Source: an uncultured Luminiphilus sp. (GTDB taxonomy: Bacteria > Pseudomonadota > Gammaproteobacteria > Pseudomonadales > Halieaceae). Taken from it: DNA of 33,499 nucleotides. The notes beneath the pieces were generated by a model. That model made no database searches. It was not told the origin of the DNA and saw only the letters and a program-made list of their open reading frames with translations. The stretch covers positions 1 to 33,499 of the forward strand of contig CAJQKG010000131.1 in NCBI GenBank assembly GCA_905478845.1, read 5' to 3'. Positions 17,597 through 28,840 of the stretch are shown here, one piece after another. The first letter of the stretch is position 1, and every line of letters starts with the position of its first letter. A program made the translations under genes and the position numbers.

Positions 17597-18995
17597 ACAG
17601 GTATGGATTGTAGACGATGACAGTTCCATTCGATGGGTGATGGAAAAAGCACTCACGCGTGCTGGGCTGACCAGTCGACTATTTGAAACCGGTCAAGCGG
17701 TGTTGGACGCATTGGCGAGCCAAGAGCCGATGGTAGTCGTCAGCGACATTCGAATGCCCGGCATGGATGGCCTTCACCTGCTCTCTAAAATCAAAGCAAA
17801 GCTGCCACATTTGCCGGTCATTATTACCACCGCGCACTCTGATTTAGACAGTGCGGTGAATTCCTATGAAGAGGGCGCCTTTGAGTATTTGCCCAAACCA
17901 TTTGATATTGAGGAAATGGTGTCCATCGTATCGCGCGCCCAGGGGCAACGCAGCCAGACGATTGCGACGGACGTTGCCAGCCCTGACCACAACACGACAG
18001 AGATCATTGGCAACGCCGCTGCCATGCAAGAGGTTTTTCGTGCCATCGGACGCTTGGCACAAAGCCACATCACCGTTTTAATCAACGGCGAATCGGGAAC
18101 CGGTAAGGAGTTAGTCGCCCGGGCACTGCATCGGCACAGCCCGCGGGCCAACAATGCCTTTGTCGCGCTGAATATGGCGGCGATCCCGCAAGAGCTCATG
18201 GAATCAGAGCTTTTTGGTCATGAAAAGGGCGCCTTCACCGGTGCTAACCATCGCAGAGCAGGTCGCTTTGAGCAGGCCAAAGGAGGCACGCTATTTCTTG
18301 ATGAAATCGGCGATATGCCAGCCGCCACCCAGACACGGCTGTTGCGCGTCTTGCAAGACGGTGAGTTTTTTCGCGTTGGCGGCGTCGAGTCCATCACAGC
18401 CGATGTGCGCATTATCGCTGCCACGCATCAAAACCTAGAGGCCTTGGTGGAAACCGGCGCCTTTAGAGAGGATCTGTTTCATCGACTTAACGTGATACGG
18501 ATTCATGTCCCCAAACTCGCGGAACGACGCGAAGATATTCCGCAATTGCTGAATCATTTCTTAAAGGCAGCCAGTCAGGAGCTTGGCGTCGAGACGAAAA
18601 CCTTATCCAGCATCGCATTGGACTTTTTGACCGAGTTACCTTGGCCCGGCAACGTCAGACAGCTAGAGAATACCTGCCGCTGGCTCACGGTGATGGCGGC
18701 GGGACGGGAGGTACTGCTCTCTGACTTACCACCGGAGTTGATTCAGCATCCCGACGCATCACCTCGGAAAGAGGCTGATACCTGGCACACACAGCTGGCC
18801 GATTGGGCGAATCACCAACTTGCAGAGGGACACTCAAACGTCCTGCGTCAGGCGCTTCCCTTGTTTGAATCGATCATGATAGACGCCGCCTTGGATCACA
18901 CCGGTGGGCGCAAAGCAGAGGCGGCGGAACTGTTGGGGTGGGGGCGCAATACATTGACCCGAAAACTCAAAGAGCTTGATCGACCCGTCAAGTAG
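17583..18995 (+). CDS. ntrC: Nitrogen regulation response regulator NtrC (GlnG), sigma-54 activator
   Basis: Receiver VWIVDDDSSIRWVMEKAL…VVSDIRMPGMDGL, AAA+ GESGTGKELVARALH, ESELFGHEKGAFTGA, C-terminal HTH AAELLGWGRNTLTRKLKEL. ATG 17583 preferred over the ORF opening at 17508. Confidence 0.97.
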   Translation: MPLTEQVWIVDDDSSIRWVMEKALTRAGLTSRLFETGQAVLDALASQEPMVVVSDIRMPGMDGLHLLSKIKAKLPHLPVIITTAHSDLDSAVNSYEEGAFEYLPKPFDIEEMVSIVSRAQGQRSQTIATDVASPDHNTTEIIGNAAAMQEVFRAIGRLAQSHITVLINGESGTGKELVARALHRHSPRANNAFVALNMAAIPQELMESELFGHEKGAFTGANHRRAGRFEQAKGGTLFLDEIGDMPAATQTRLLRVLQDGEFFRVGGVESITADVRIIAATHQNLEALVETGAFREDLFHRLNVIRIHVPKLAERREDIPQLLNHFLKAASQELGVETKTLSSIALDFLTELPWPGNVRQLENTCRWLTVMAAGREVLLSDLPPELIQHPDASPRKEADTWHTQLADWANHQLAEGHSNVLRQALPLFESIMIDAALDHTGGRKAEAAELLGWGRNTLTRKLKELDRPVK

Positions 18996-19011
18996 CCGCC
19001 CCCACAGCGCG

Positions 19012-19515
19012 TTAGTGTGTCGCACCCTCGGGGGCCGCATCAGTTTCCGTTTCATCCGCTGCTTGCTGTGCGACGGCTTGACGATACAGCGCATCAAAAT
19101 TGACCGGTGCAATCATCAATGCCGGGAACCCGCCTCTCACCACTAAGCTGTCGATCGCCTCTCTCGCGTAAGGAAACAACATGTTGGGGGCGACGGTCGA
19201 CAACAACTGTCGTAGCGCCTCTCCTTCAATACCCGACACAAAGAAAATAGCGGCTTGCTGAACCTCCACAAGAAATGCCGTTTGCTCTTCAAGCTTTGCG
19301 GTAATGGTCAGCGTAAGGACCACCTCGTGGTTACCGTCCTCGTCAAGACGGCTACTCTTAGTATTGAGATCAACATTAACGTTAGGTTTCCACTCTTGCC
19401 GAAACACATTAGGTGTTGCAGGGGACTCAAACGAGATGTCTTTGGTATAGATTCGCTGCGTCACAAACTGTTGTTGTGACGCCTGCTCCTGTGCGGCGGC
19501 CTGTTCTTCAGCCAT
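19012..19515 (-). CDS. secB: Protein-export chaperone SecB
   Basis: 167 aa; [83 protein letters not shown]. Confidence 0.97.
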   Translation of the reverse strand: MAEEQAAAQEQASQQQFVTQRIYTKDISFESPATPNVFRQEWKPNVNVDLNTKSSRLDEDGNHEVVLTLTITAKLEEQTAFLVEVQQAAIFFVSGIEGEALRQLLSTVAPNMLFPYAREAIDSLVVRGGFPALMIAPVNFDALYRQAVAQQAADETETDAAPEGATH

Positions 19516-19560
19516 GGTCTTTCTCCTTACTTAAAGTATGTGGGGGGTCCCGCTGGGCCG

Positions 19561-19812
19561 TTACGCTAATAAAGGATCCAGTTCGCCGGCGTGCTCCAAT
19601 TCATAGAGCTCATCGCAACCACCTATGTGTTGTTCATCGATCCATACTTGCGGCACCGATGTTTTACCCGCTTTCTGCGCCATCTGCTGTCGGGCAGCTG
19701 GGTCGCCGTCAACTGGAATTTCCTGATAACTCACCCCTTTCCGATCAAGCAAAGCCTTTGCCTGTGTACAAAAAGGGCACCACCGGGTGGTGTAGATCAC
19801 GACGCCGGTCAT
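19561..19812 (-). CDS. grxC: Glutaredoxin 3
   Basis: MTGVVIYTTRWCPFCTQAKALLDRKGVSYQEIPVDGD… SVPQVWIDEQHIGGCDELYELE; ATGA overlap with the rhodanese stop at 19809-19812. Confidence 0.95.
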   Translation of the reverse strand: MTGVVIYTTRWCPFCTQAKALLDRKGVSYQEIPVDGDPAARQQMAQKAGKTSVPQVWIDEQHIGGCDELYELEHAGELDPLLA

Positions 19813-20204
19813 TGTGTCACGACAGGGAGTTTCTGTGCATCCCACTCCATCATGCCACCGGTCAACTTTTGTGCCCGCGCGAATCCCTCTGCCCTGAGCG
19901 TTTTGGTCGCGCCAGCAGCAGACTGACCCATTTTACACACGACCACTACTGGTTTTTCGCGGAATTTTTCGAGTTCACTCATCCGACCAGCAAGCGCGGC
20001 CGAGGGGATATTCATCGCGTGAGTAATGTGGCCTCGACCGAAATCCGCTGCATCACGGATATCAACAAATACGCCGCCCTCGCTATTCACCAGTTGCACC
20101 GCCTCATTGATCGATAAGGCGGGGCCCGCTTTTCGCGTTTCGTGAAACACCAACATCATCAGCGTCACAGCGAGTGCTGCGATGAGCACCCACTGCTCAG
20201 CCAT
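19809..20204 (-). CDS. Rhodanese-like domain protein (YibN-like, membrane-anchored)
   Basis: MAEQWVLIAALAVTLMMLVF TM anchor; VFVDIRDAADFGRGHITHAMNIP, VVVCKMGQSA; same neighbourhood (secB-grxC-yibN-gpmI-envC) as E. coli. Confidence 0.9.
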   Translation of the reverse strand: MAEQWVLIAALAVTLMMLVFHETRKAGPALSINEAVQLVNSEGGVFVDIRDAADFGRGHITHAMNIPSAALAGRMSELEKFREKPVVVVCKMGQSAAGATKTLRAEGFARAQKLTGGMMEWDAQKLPVVTQ

Positions 20205-20656
20205 AAATGGCACAATTAAGCTTGTCGACACGTTACTCCACCTCTTATCAAAGCCCACTCGGTCATGAAGCAGGCCAGCCATTCGCCTTGTTGTTGCGCC
20301 AGCTTAGGCCTGACCGCCCCGCCCGCGACAACCCATCGGCGGCCGGCGAGTATATCCGTTCACTCCGCCGCCCTCCAGTCAAGACGTGAGGCGGTGTGCC
20401 GACGCTGGTCAGGGAGCCGCCCAGAGTGCGCTGGTCAACCGCGACTGGAATCCAAAGTGCCCGGTTCCCATCAGGGGGCGATCAACCGCAGTCCTCTTTG
20501 CCCAGATCTGCACATACCGGCGAGACATAACGCCCGATGCATGGCTTAGCGGGGTCGGGTTAAGCAACCAATACCCGCCCGCCATCGTCTTAAAGGTGCT
20601 CAGTCGCCGCCACCGCGTTACAATCATACTTTCCTTTTATTTGAGTCTCACCGACC

Positions 20657-22189
20657 GTGGCCCCAATAAAACCGACAACGCTGCTCATGATCCTTGATGG
20701 TTTCGGTCACCGCGACGCAACACAGGACAATGCGATTAGCGCCGCTCAAACGCCCCACCTCGATCAACTATGGCGTGACGCGCCGCATACGTTGATTTCT
20801 AGCTCAGGCCTCGATGTAGGCCTACCCGAAGGGCAAATGGGCAACTCTGAGGTGGGACACATGAGTTTGGGTGCGGGAAGGATTGTCTATCAATCAATCA
20901 CGCGTATTGATCAAGCTATCAGCGATGGCGATTTCGACACCAATCCCGAGTATTGCCAGGCCATTGACGCCGCTGTTGCGACCGGTAAGGCCGTGCACAT
21001 TATGGGATTACTCTCGCCTGGTGGCGTTCATAGCCATGAGGAACATCTCTTCGCTGCTTTGAGGCTTGCCGCTGCGCGGGGCGCACAGCAGCTGTATTTG
21101 CATGCTTTTTTGGACGGCAGAGATACACCCCCTCGAAGCGCTCAAGCCTCTCTCGACAAAGCGGAAGCCGTGTTTGCCGAGCTCGGGGTAGGACGGATTG
21201 GCTCAGTGCAGGGCCGATACTGGGCGATGGACAGAGATAACCGATGGGAGCGCATCCAACAAAGCTACAACTTACTGACGCAGTGGGAGGCTCGCCACTA
21301 CACCCCATCGGCGGCGCTGGCATTGTCTAACGCTTATGACCGTGGCGAAGACGATGAATTTGTCGCCCCTACGGGCATCGGTGATCGCGCCACCCTGGCC
21401 GATGGCGATACTGTTTTATTCATGAATTTTCGCGCCGACCGCGCGCGACAGCTCACCCAAGTTCTCACAGACCCAGACTTTCAGGGCTTCGATCGTCCCG
21501 TTCAGCCAACACTGGCACTCGTGACCACCACTGAATACGCTGCATCGCTGGGCTGTACGGTTGCCTTTGCGCCTAGCCGCCTCGATAACAGCCTCGGTGA
21601 GATACTGGCAGAAAAAGGGCTGACACAGCTGAGGATTGCCGAAACGGAGAAGTATGCCCACGTCACTTTTTTCTTCAGTGGGGGTCGTGAGGCGACATTC
21701 ACTGGTGAGACACGAACGCTCATACCCTCCCCCGATGTGGCAACCTATGATCTGCAGCCCGAAATGAGCGCGCCTGAGGTGACCGATGCATTAGTGCGTG
21801 CCATTAGTGATGGGGAATACGATTTTATTGTCGTGAATTTTGCTAACGGCGATATGGTCGGGCATACAGGCCAGTTCGATGCGGCGGTGGCGGCGGTTGA
21901 AGCCCTAGACGCGTGTATTGGGAGAGTGGTGTCTGCGTTGCACGCGCACGGCGGCGAGGGTCTGATCACGGCTGACCATGGTAATTGTGAGCAGATGAAG
22001 GACTACGCGAATAACCAACCTCACACTCAACACACCACTGAGCGCGTACCGCTCATCTACCTTGGAACGCGTTTCCATGAACTGGATCCTACTGGCGGCA
22101 TTCTTGCCGATATTGCACCGACGATTCTGACGATGATGGACTTAGCGATTCCTTCCGCCATGTCGGGTCGCAATCTGTTGACCCGCTGA
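20657..22189 (+). CDS. gpmI: 2,3-bisphosphoglycerate-independent phosphoglycerate mutase
   Basis: 510 aa; [89 protein letters not shown] start. Confidence 0.97.
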   Translation: MAPIKPTTLLMILDGFGHRDATQDNAISAAQTPHLDQLWRDAPHTLISSSGLDVGLPEGQMGNSEVGHMSLGAGRIVYQSITRIDQAISDGDFDTNPEYCQAIDAAVATGKAVHIMGLLSPGGVHSHEEHLFAALRLAAARGAQQLYLHAFLDGRDTPPRSAQASLDKAEAVFAELGVGRIGSVQGRYWAMDRDNRWERIQQSYNLLTQWEARHYTPSAALALSNAYDRGEDDEFVAPTGIGDRATLADGDTVLFMNFRADRARQLTQVLTDPDFQGFDRPVQPTLALVTTTEYAASLGCTVAFAPSRLDNSLGEILAEKGLTQLRIAETEKYAHVTFFFSGGREATFTGETRTLIPSPDVATYDLQPEMSAPEVTDALVRAISDGEYDFIVVNFANGDMVGHTGQFDAAVAAVEALDACIGRVVSALHAHGGEGLITADHGNCEQMKDYANNQPHTQHTTERVPLIYLGTRFHELDPTGGILADIAPTILTMMDLAIPSAMSGRNLLTR

Positions 22190-22200
22190 GCTCGTCATCG

Positions 22201-23391
22201 ATGGCCCGCCATCGCGTGCCCCGCTATCAAACAACCCTCCTGCCGCGGTGCTGCCGGTTACTCATTGGCCTTTGCTATCTCGCCACACCGCTGCTTGCAT
22301 CGGCAGACACAGCCAACACGGTGACAACACAACAAGAAACCCAAGAGCAGATCACCGTATTACAAGCCGATATCGTTGCGACGCAAATACGCCTGACAGA
22401 GCAATCAGCCGCACGAGACGCATTGCAAGATGCACTGCGCAGCACCGAATGGCGCATCAGCAAAACCGATACACAATTATCAGATCTCAGCGCAGAGCGA
22501 ACAGCGCTCTCAGCGCAAATAACGACGCTCCAAAAAGAGAGTACCGAACTGCAAAGCCAACAGACTCAGCTAGAGAAAGCGATGGCGCTGGGTGTTCGCC
22601 AGCTTTGGTTAATGCACCAAGGGGGCGGATTGCGGGTATGGCTAGGGGATGAAAGACCTGACGATATCGCCCGTCATCTCGCCTACTACCAACTAGTGCT
22701 AACAGAGCAAAAAGCCACCGTCACGCGCTATCAAGCCGGGCTGAAGACCCTAGAGAACAATGCTATCGCTCTGCAAGCAGCGGAAAAAGAAGCCCTTCAG
22801 CAAACTGACGCCATCGCCACCTTACTGGAGCAACTCACCTCTCAGCAGGCGCAGCGCGAACAGACAATTGCGCGACTTAACGACCAATTGAAAACCGATC
22901 AGCAACGTCTGGCTGTGCTCATGCAGAATGAGCAAAACCTGAATACGCTGCTCGCGGGGCTATCGTTAGCCGCGCAAAGCACACCCATGAACCAGACTCC
23001 CTTTTCTGAGGCAGGAGGCGCGCTGGCAATGCCGGTCAATGGCAAACCGAGCAATCGATTCGGCGCCAAACGCAATACTGATATTCGCTGGCGGGGATGG
23101 CTCATCCCCGCAGCGCAAGGTGAGCCGGTCAGCGCTATTTTTGATGGGCACATCATCTTTTCAGATTGGTTACGCGGCCAAGGCCTCGTCATCGTCATCG
23201 ACCACGGAGAGGGATGGCTTTCCCTCTACGCACAAAACCATAGTCTGCTGCGCGGGGCAGGGGACCGAGTACGCAAAGGCGAGATCATTGCCAAAGTGGG
23301 GGCGAGCGGTGGCGGCGAACGGACCGGGCTCTACTTTGAAATCCGGCAACAAGGCGAGCCGGTAGATCCCGCAGATTGGATTCAACGCTGA
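22201..23391 (+). CDS. envC: EnvC-like murein hydrolase activator (coiled coil + degenerate LytM/M23)
   Basis: Signal peptide, long coiled coil, C-terminal LytM fold with YFEIR in place of the HxH metal ligand motif; downstream of gpmI. Confidence 0.88.
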   Translation: MARHRVPRYQTTLLPRCCRLLIGLCYLATPLLASADTANTVTTQQETQEQITVLQADIVATQIRLTEQSAARDALQDALRSTEWRISKTDTQLSDLSAERTALSAQITTLQKESTELQSQQTQLEKAMALGVRQLWLMHQGGGLRVWLGDERPDDIARHLAYYQLVLTEQKATVTRYQAGLKTLENNAIALQAAEKEALQQTDAIATLLEQLTSQQAQREQTIARLNDQLKTDQQRLAVLMQNEQNLNTLLAGLSLAAQSTPMNQTPFSEAGGALAMPVNGKPSNRFGAKRNTDIRWRGWLIPAAQGEPVSAIFDGHIIFSDWLRGQGLVIVIDHGEGWLSLYAQNHSLLRGAGDRVRKGEIIAKVGASGGGERTGLYFEIRQQGEPVDPADWIQR

Positions 23392-23446
23392 GCGCCACAG
23401 CGATAATCAGTTAAGATTCGTTATCGATTGTTTTTAGGATTGCACC

Positions 23447-24814
23447 ATGGAAGTGTTCCGCCGCCCGTTTGGACTTGGACTGATGATCACTGCGCTGATG
23501 TGCCAGCCCATTGCCGCGCAAGAAACACCCGAGGCCTCAGACGATAATCCTCACCAAACGGATCTTGATGAGCGCCAATCTTTACCCCTTGAAGAACTGC
23601 AGATGTTTGCCGATGTCTTTAATCAAATCCGTGAGGGCTATGTTGAATCGGTCCCAGATAGCAAACTATTTGAAATGGCCGTGCAAGGCATGCTATCCGG
23701 CCTTGATCCACACTCGGTCTTTCTAGAAGAAAAAGCCTACGACTCATTGCAAGAGAACACGCAAGGTGAGTTCAGCGGTTTGGGCATCGAGATAGGGCAA
23801 GACCGGGGTTATATCACAATCATCGCACCCATCGACGGCTCTCCCGCCGAGGCAGCGGGGCTGGAGGCGGGCGATGTGATCCTTAAAATTGATGGTGAAC
23901 CGATCCGCGATTTACCGGTGGATCGATCAGTAGACTTAATGCGCGGGCCAACCGGGTCAGAGGTAGTGTTGACGATCGGCAGACGCGGCACCCAAGATCC
24001 TTTTGATGTCACGGTAGTCCGCGACATCATTAAAGTGCCCAGTGTCAGAAGCCGTGAATTAATGGAAGGCTATTTCTGGTTGCGCGCTGCCCAATTTCAA
24101 AAGGATACCGGTAACGAAGCCATCGCGGTGCTAACAGAGGCAGTGGCGGAGGGTGAGCTCAAAGGGGTCGTGTTAGATTTGCGCAATAATCCCGGCGGTG
24201 TCCTCGGTGCTAGTGTTGATATGGCGGGGGCACTGCTAGATGGCGGACTAGTGGTGTACACCGAGGGGCGGCACCCACAAGCGGCAGAGCGCTTCGAAGC
24301 CTTACCGGGGGATATGTTAAACAACCTCCCCATCGTTGTTTTGATCAACGGTGGCTCCGCTAGCGCGTCAGAAATTGTCGCAGGCGCGCTGCAAGATCGT
24401 CGCCGCGCCGTCATTATGGGAACGAGAAGCTTCGGAAAAGGGTCGGTGCAAACCATCTTGCCAGTGACTGAGACCCGTGCGGTCAAATTAACCACCGCGC
24501 TGTATTACACACCCAACGGCCGCTCTATTCAGGCAGAGGGCATCGTCCCCGATATCGTCGTGGAAAGAGCAGAGGTGAAAAGCGTTGAGTCCGCTCGGAG
24601 AACGAAAGAGTCAGACCTTAAGGGCAGTCTGAGCGGCGGCGATCCGGCTGATACAGAGGCCGAGAGCGAATCGCTCACCGAGTTGCGGAATTCCGATAAC
24701 CAGCTCTATGAGGCCTTGACGTTGCTGCGCGGCATTACCCTACTGAGGCCAGACACAGCGCCCGAGCCCGCCCTTGATGGCGCCAACGCCTCGGCCGCGA
24801 CGGCATCCCAATAG
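23447..24814 (+). CDS. S41 family C-terminal processing peptidase (CtpA-like)
   Basis: 455 aa; PDZ domain GLGIEIGQDRGYITIIAPIDGSPAEAAGLEAGDVILKIDG, catalytic LINGGSASASEIVAGALQDRRRAVIMGTRSFGKGSVQTI. Confidence 0.95.
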   Translation: MEVFRRPFGLGLMITALMCQPIAAQETPEASDDNPHQTDLDERQSLPLEELQMFADVFNQIREGYVESVPDSKLFEMAVQGMLSGLDPHSVFLEEKAYDSLQENTQGEFSGLGIEIGQDRGYITIIAPIDGSPAEAAGLEAGDVILKIDGEPIRDLPVDRSVDLMRGPTGSEVVLTIGRRGTQDPFDVTVVRDIIKVPSVRSRELMEGYFWLRAAQFQKDTGNEAIAVLTEAVAEGELKGVVLDLRNNPGGVLGASVDMAGALLDGGLVVYTEGRHPQAAERFEALPGDMLNNLPIVVLINGGSASASEIVAGALQDRRRAVIMGTRSFGKGSVQTILPVTETRAVKLTTALYYTPNGRSIQAEGIVPDIVVERAEVKSVESARRTKESDLKGSLSGGDPADTEAESESLTELRNSDNQLYEALTLLRGITLLRPDTAPEPALDGANASAATASQ

Positions 24815-24875
24815 CGCCGATTGGCGGCGGATGACTTGCTAACCCCTGTCGCGCTGGGCACCCTTTGAACAGCGG

Positions 24876-25649
24876 TTACAGTCGCATCGGAATGCCTTGC
24901 GCGACCATAAACTGCTTGGCTTCTCGGACCGTGTATTCACCAAAATGAAAAATACTGGCGGCTAAAACGGCATCGGCACCACCCTGCGTGACCCCATCGG
25001 CGAGATGTTGGAGTGTGCCCACTCCACCCGATGCAATCACCGGGATATCAACGCTGTCGGTAATCTCCCGCGTGATGGTCAGCTCAAAGCCATCACGGGT
25101 GCCATCTCGGTCCATACTGGTGAGTAGCAACTCACCCGCACCCAGTGCGGCCATTTTTTTCGCCCAAGAAACCGCCTCAATACCAGTCGGTTTGCGGCCA
25201 CCATGCGTGAACAACTCGTATCGCGGCGGCGACCCTGGCTCGGAGACGCGCTTCACATCAATCGCCACGACGATGCATTGTGAGCCAAAACGCGCGGCGG
25301 CTGCACTCACCAAAGTGGGATCATGAATCGCCGCCGTATTAATACTGACCTTGTCGGCACCTGCATTGAGCATCGTGCGAATATCGGGTAGCGCACGAAT
25401 CCCACCCCCTACGGTAAGGGGAATGAAAACCTCGCGCGCAATTTGCTCAACCGTTTGTACCGTGGTGTCACGCTCTTCATGAGTAGCCGTAATATCGAGA
25501 AAGGTGATTTCATCGGCGCCCTCATCGTTATAGCGGCGCGCAACTTCAACAGGATCACCCGCATCTCTGATCCCCACAAAATTAACGCCCTTGACGACTC
25601 GCCCCCGATCGACATCGAGGCAAGGAATAATGCGCTTTGCTAGGGCCAT
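24876..25649 (-). CDS. hisF: Imidazole glycerol phosphate synthase subunit HisF
   Basis: 257 aa; [50 protein letters not shown]; 1-nt stop/start overlap with hisA. Confidence 0.98.
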   Translation of the reverse strand: MALAKRIIPCLDVDRGRVVKGVNFVGIRDAGDPVEVARRYNDEGADEITFLDITATHEERDTTVQTVEQIAREVFIPLTVGGGIRALPDIRTMLNAGADKVSINTAAIHDPTLVSAAAARFGSQCIVVAIDVKRVSEPGSPPRYELFTHGGRKPTGIEAVSWAKKMAALGAGELLLTSMDRDGTRDGFELTITREITDSVDIPVIASGGVGTLQHLADGVTQGGADAVLAASIFHFGEYTVREAKQFMVAQGIPMRL

Positions 25650-26392
25650 TAATCGGCGCCTAAAAAGGCGTCGACCATTGCCTGGGCCGCACTGAGATCG
25701 AGGGTTCCCTCGTAAATGGCCCGACCGGTAATCGCACCCGTAATTCCTGCATGAGCATGATGCATCAACTGCTCAACATCTTCGATGCGACTGATGCCGC
25801 CCGAGGCAATCACAGGTAATCCAGAGGATTGTGCCAGCGCGACAGTGGCGTCCACATTGACACCCTGCATCATGCCGTCGCGATCAATGTCGGTGTACAC
25901 CACCGCATGCACACCCACGTCTGCAAATCGTTTCGCGAGATCGGTTGCGTCAAGCTCACTGTCACTGGCCCAGCCTTCTACCGCGACTCGACCCGCTCGT
26001 GCATCAATGCCGACCACAATATGGCCAGGAAATGCCGCACAGGCGGCTTTCACAAAGCCCGGGTCTTTCGCAGCCATCGTGCCAATAATGGCGTATTGAA
26101 CGCCTGACGCCAGATACCGTGAAATCGTCTCTAGGTCGCGAATACCGCCGCCAATTTGAATGGGTAGCTCAGGCAACGCCTTGGCGATACGCTCGATAAT
26201 AGGGGCGTTAACAGGCCTCCCCGCAAAGGCGCCATCCAAATCGACTAGGTGGAGTCGGCGCGCGCCCTGCGCGTGCCACTGCTGCGCCATGGCCACGGGG
26301 TCATCCGAAAAGACCGTACTGTCCGCCATATCTCCCTGGCGGAGGCGAACACATTGACCTTCCTTCAGGTCGATGGCGGGTATCACTAGCAT
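25649..26392 (-). CDS. hisA: Phosphoribosylformimino-5-aminoimidazole carboxamide ribotide isomerase
   Basis: [49 protein letters not shown]; inner ATG 26392 preferred over 26404. Confidence 0.98.
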   Translation of the reverse strand: MLVIPAIDLKEGQCVRLRQGDMADSTVFSDDPVAMAQQWHAQGARRLHLVDLDGAFAGRPVNAPIIERIAKALPELPIQIGGGIRDLETISRYLASGVQYAIIGTMAAKDPGFVKAACAAFPGHIVVGIDARAGRVAVEGWASDSELDATDLAKRFADVGVHAVVYTDIDRDGMMQGVNVDATVALAQSSGLPVIASGGISRIEDVEQLMHHAHAGITGAITGRAIYEGTLDLSAAQAMVDAFLGAD

Positions 26393-27036
26393 GTTCCGTC
26401 CCAACTCAAAAAATTCTTTAATAAAGTGAGTCCAGCCTTGTGGCTTTTCTCAGGGTGAAACTGCGTGGCAAACACGTTATCGCGCGCCAGCGCCGCACAG
26501 CCAGCGAGCCCGTAGTCAAAGGTGCCAACCACTAAGCCCGGATCATCGGGTACCACGTGGTAACTGTGAACAAAGTAGAAATGGCTGCCCGATTCAATCC
26601 CGGTCCACAAGGGATGTGCCTGCTTTTGCACCACTTGATTCCAGCCCATGTGCGGCACTTTCAATCGAGTCCCGTCCGCCTCTTGGTGAGGACTTCCAAA
26701 AAACTTAACCTCCCCGGGTAACTGGTTTAAACACGCGACACCGCCATTTTCCTCTGAGGCAGTCATCAATGACTGCATCCCCACACAAATAGCGAGAACC
26801 GGTTTTCGCTCTACGGTGATGGCCTGCTCAAGCAGCTGATCGCATTCCAGCCGGCGAATCGCGTCCATGCAATCGCGGATACCCCCCACGCCGGGAAATA
26901 CCACTCGGTCGGCTTTCGTGATCGCCGCGTGATCATGCGTGACAACCACTTCGAGCGCGCCCACGTGCTCCAAGGCACTGGCAACCGAGTGCAGGTTGCC
27001 CATACCGTAATCAATAACGGCTACCCGTTGGGTCAC
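26386..27036 (-). CDS. hisH: Imidazole glycerol phosphate synthase glutaminase subunit HisH
   Basis: 216 aa; [59 protein letters not shown]. Confidence 0.97.
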   Translation of the reverse strand: MTQRVAVIDYGMGNLHSVASALEHVGALEVVVTHDHAAITKADRVVFPGVGGIRDCMDAIRRLECDQLLEQAITVERKPVLAICVGMQSLMTASEENGGVACLNQLPGEVKFFGSPHQEADGTRLKVPHMGWNQVVQKQAHPLWTGIESGSHFYFVHSYHVVPDDPGLVVGTFDYGLAGCAALARDNVFATQFHPEKSHKAGLTLLKNFLSWDGTC

Positions 27037-27039
27037 AAG

Positions 27040-27648
27040 CTATAAAACCCCTTTAGTAGAGGGGCTGGCGCCTTTAAGCGCTGCGTCTCGGGTGATCGCC
27101 ATGCGTAACGCGCGTCCGAATGCCTTAAAAACAGTCTCTGCTTGATGGTGTGCATTGTGTCCACGCAGATTATCGACATGCAGCGTGACATTGGCATGAT
27201 TGACAAATCCTTGAAAAAACTCGATCACCAAGTCCACGTCAAAATCGCCCACTTTAGCGCGGGTAAAGGGCACGTGAAATTCCAGCCCAGGCCGCCCACT
27301 GCAATCGAGGACAACGCGCGATAGCGCCTCATCTAACGGCACATAGGCGTGTCCGTATCGGATGATGCCGGTTTTATCGCCAATCGCCTCATGAAATGCC
27401 TGCCCGAGGGTAATACCAATATCTTCAACCGTATGGTGAGCATCGATGTGGAGATCGCCCTTTGCGACGATGTTAATATCGATTTGACCATGCCGCGCGA
27501 TTTGGTCGAGCATATGCTCAAGGAACGGCAGCCCGGTGTCGAGTTCACATTGACCGCTGCCATCCAGACACAGCTGCACCTCGATTTGCGTCTCCAGTGT
27601 TGCTCGGCTAATTGTTGCCCGGCGCAGGCCGGTATCGTGCTGACTCAT
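27040..27648 (-). CDS. hisB: Imidazoleglycerol-phosphate dehydratase
   Basis: [51 protein letters not shown]…; ATG 27648 with GGAGAAAATAGC upstream preferred. Confidence 0.97.
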   Translation of the reverse strand: MSQHDTGLRRATISRATLETQIEVQLCLDGSGQCELDTGLPFLEHMLDQIARHGQIDINIVAKGDLHIDAHHTVEDIGITLGQAFHEAIGDKTGIIRYGHAYVPLDEALSRVVLDCSGRPGLEFHVPFTRAKVGDFDVDLVIEFFQGFVNHANVTLHVDNLRGHNAHHQAETVFKAFGRALRMAITRDAALKGASPSTKGVL

Positions 27649-27754
27649 GCTATTTTCTCCGGTGTGCGCGACCAAACAGGGCGGTGACCGCTACACTAGG
27701 GACATTATTGTATAGAAAGAGTCTCCGTACTTCATTGCGAAGCTTTACCACTCT

Positions 27755-28825
27755 ATGACTGCCCAACACGCTTTTGCTGACGCATTACTGCACTGGTTCG
27801 ACCAGCACGGACGTTCGCATTTGCCCTGGCAACACAATCGCACGCCTTATCGAGTTTGGGTGTCCGAAATCATGCTGCAGCAAACACAGGTCACGACAGT
27901 CATTCCCTTCTATGAGCGCTTTATGGCGGCCTTCCCCACGGTGCACGATCTTGCCATAGCGCCTGAGGATACTGTTTTGCATTTGTGGACCGGTCTCGGG
28001 TACTACGCCCGCGCGCGCAACCTGCACCGCAGTGCTAAAACAATCTGCGCTGACCATGACGGTCGCTTTCCTGAGAATCTTGATGATTTGGTATCACTCC
28101 CCGGCATTGGTCGCTCTACCGCAGGGGCAATATTGTGTCTGGCGATGGGCGGGCGGGCACCCATTCTCGACGGTAACGTGAAGCGTGTGCTCGCGCGTTA
28201 CTACGCGGTCGAGGGCTGGCCCGGCCAACGCACCGTAAGCGACCAGTTATGGGCCCTAGCCGAGCACCATACGCCTCATCAGCGCGTCGCAGATTACACG
28301 CAAGCCGTGATGGACCTCGGTGCCACCTGCTGTAAGCGCACCCAGCCCACCTGCCCCACCTGCCCCCTGCAAGCAAACTGCAGCGCGCTCGCAACCCAAA
28401 ACCAAACGGCCTTTCCCGGTCGCAAGCCGCAAAAGCCAAAGCCCTCGCGGCAACGCTGGTTTGCCGTTGCAATCAGATCATCGGGCGAGGTGCTCTTGCA
28501 GAAACGTGCGGCTAACGGAATATGGGGCGGGTTATGGGCGCCACCCGAATTGTCGGATGAGCGCTCAGCGAGAGAGTGGCTGCATCACAATGTCGGCGTC
28601 AGTGCCGCCGAGTGTTATCTCGGAACCCCTTTTCACCACGTTTTTACGCATTTTAAACTTGAAGCAACGCCCGTTTATGGGCGGTGCGCAGAAAACCAAA
28701 CCCACTCGCCGAGCGTAAAATTTGATGATAATGACCTGCGCTGGTTCGGTTTGGATCCGGTACCATCGGTCGGGTTGCCCGCACCCATCGTGCGGCTCTT
28801 AAAGACACTGGGTAACGACGCCTAG
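27755..28825 (+). CDS. mutY: A/G-specific adenine glycosylase MutY
   Basis: 356 aa; LPWQHNRTPYRVWVSEIMLQQTQVTTVIPFYERFMAAFP, LPGIGRSTAGAIL, 4Fe-4S motif C-x6-C-x2-C-x5-C (CKRTQPTCPTCPLQANC). Confidence 0.97.
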   Translation: MTAQHAFADALLHWFDQHGRSHLPWQHNRTPYRVWVSEIMLQQTQVTTVIPFYERFMAAFPTVHDLAIAPEDTVLHLWTGLGYYARARNLHRSAKTICADHDGRFPENLDDLVSLPGIGRSTAGAILCLAMGGRAPILDGNVKRVLARYYAVEGWPGQRTVSDQLWALAEHHTPHQRVADYTQAVMDLGATCCKRTQPTCPTCPLQANCSALATQNQTAFPGRKPQKPKPSRQRWFAVAIRSSGEVLLQKRAANGIWGGLWAPPELSDERSAREWLHHNVGVSAAECYLGTPFHHVFTHFKLEATPVYGRCAENQTHSPSVKFDDNDLRWFGLDPVPSVGLPAPIVRLLKTLGNDA

Positions 28826-28840
28826 GGTGAGGAATGGTTC

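Noticed and set aside
19413-20117. 234-aa plus-strand ORF
   Set aside because: Antisense to secB, grxC and the rhodanese gene, all strongly recognised; the translation is low-complexity with no recognisable domain.
20349-20382. Minus-strand promoter TTGACT…TATACT for the rhodanese operon
   Set aside because: The hexamers look good individually, but the spacer is 22 nt, too long for a standard sigma-70 promoter.
20689-20694. Second TGATCC hexamer
   Set aside because: Inside the gpmI coding sequence and not positioned as a promoter for a recognised gene.
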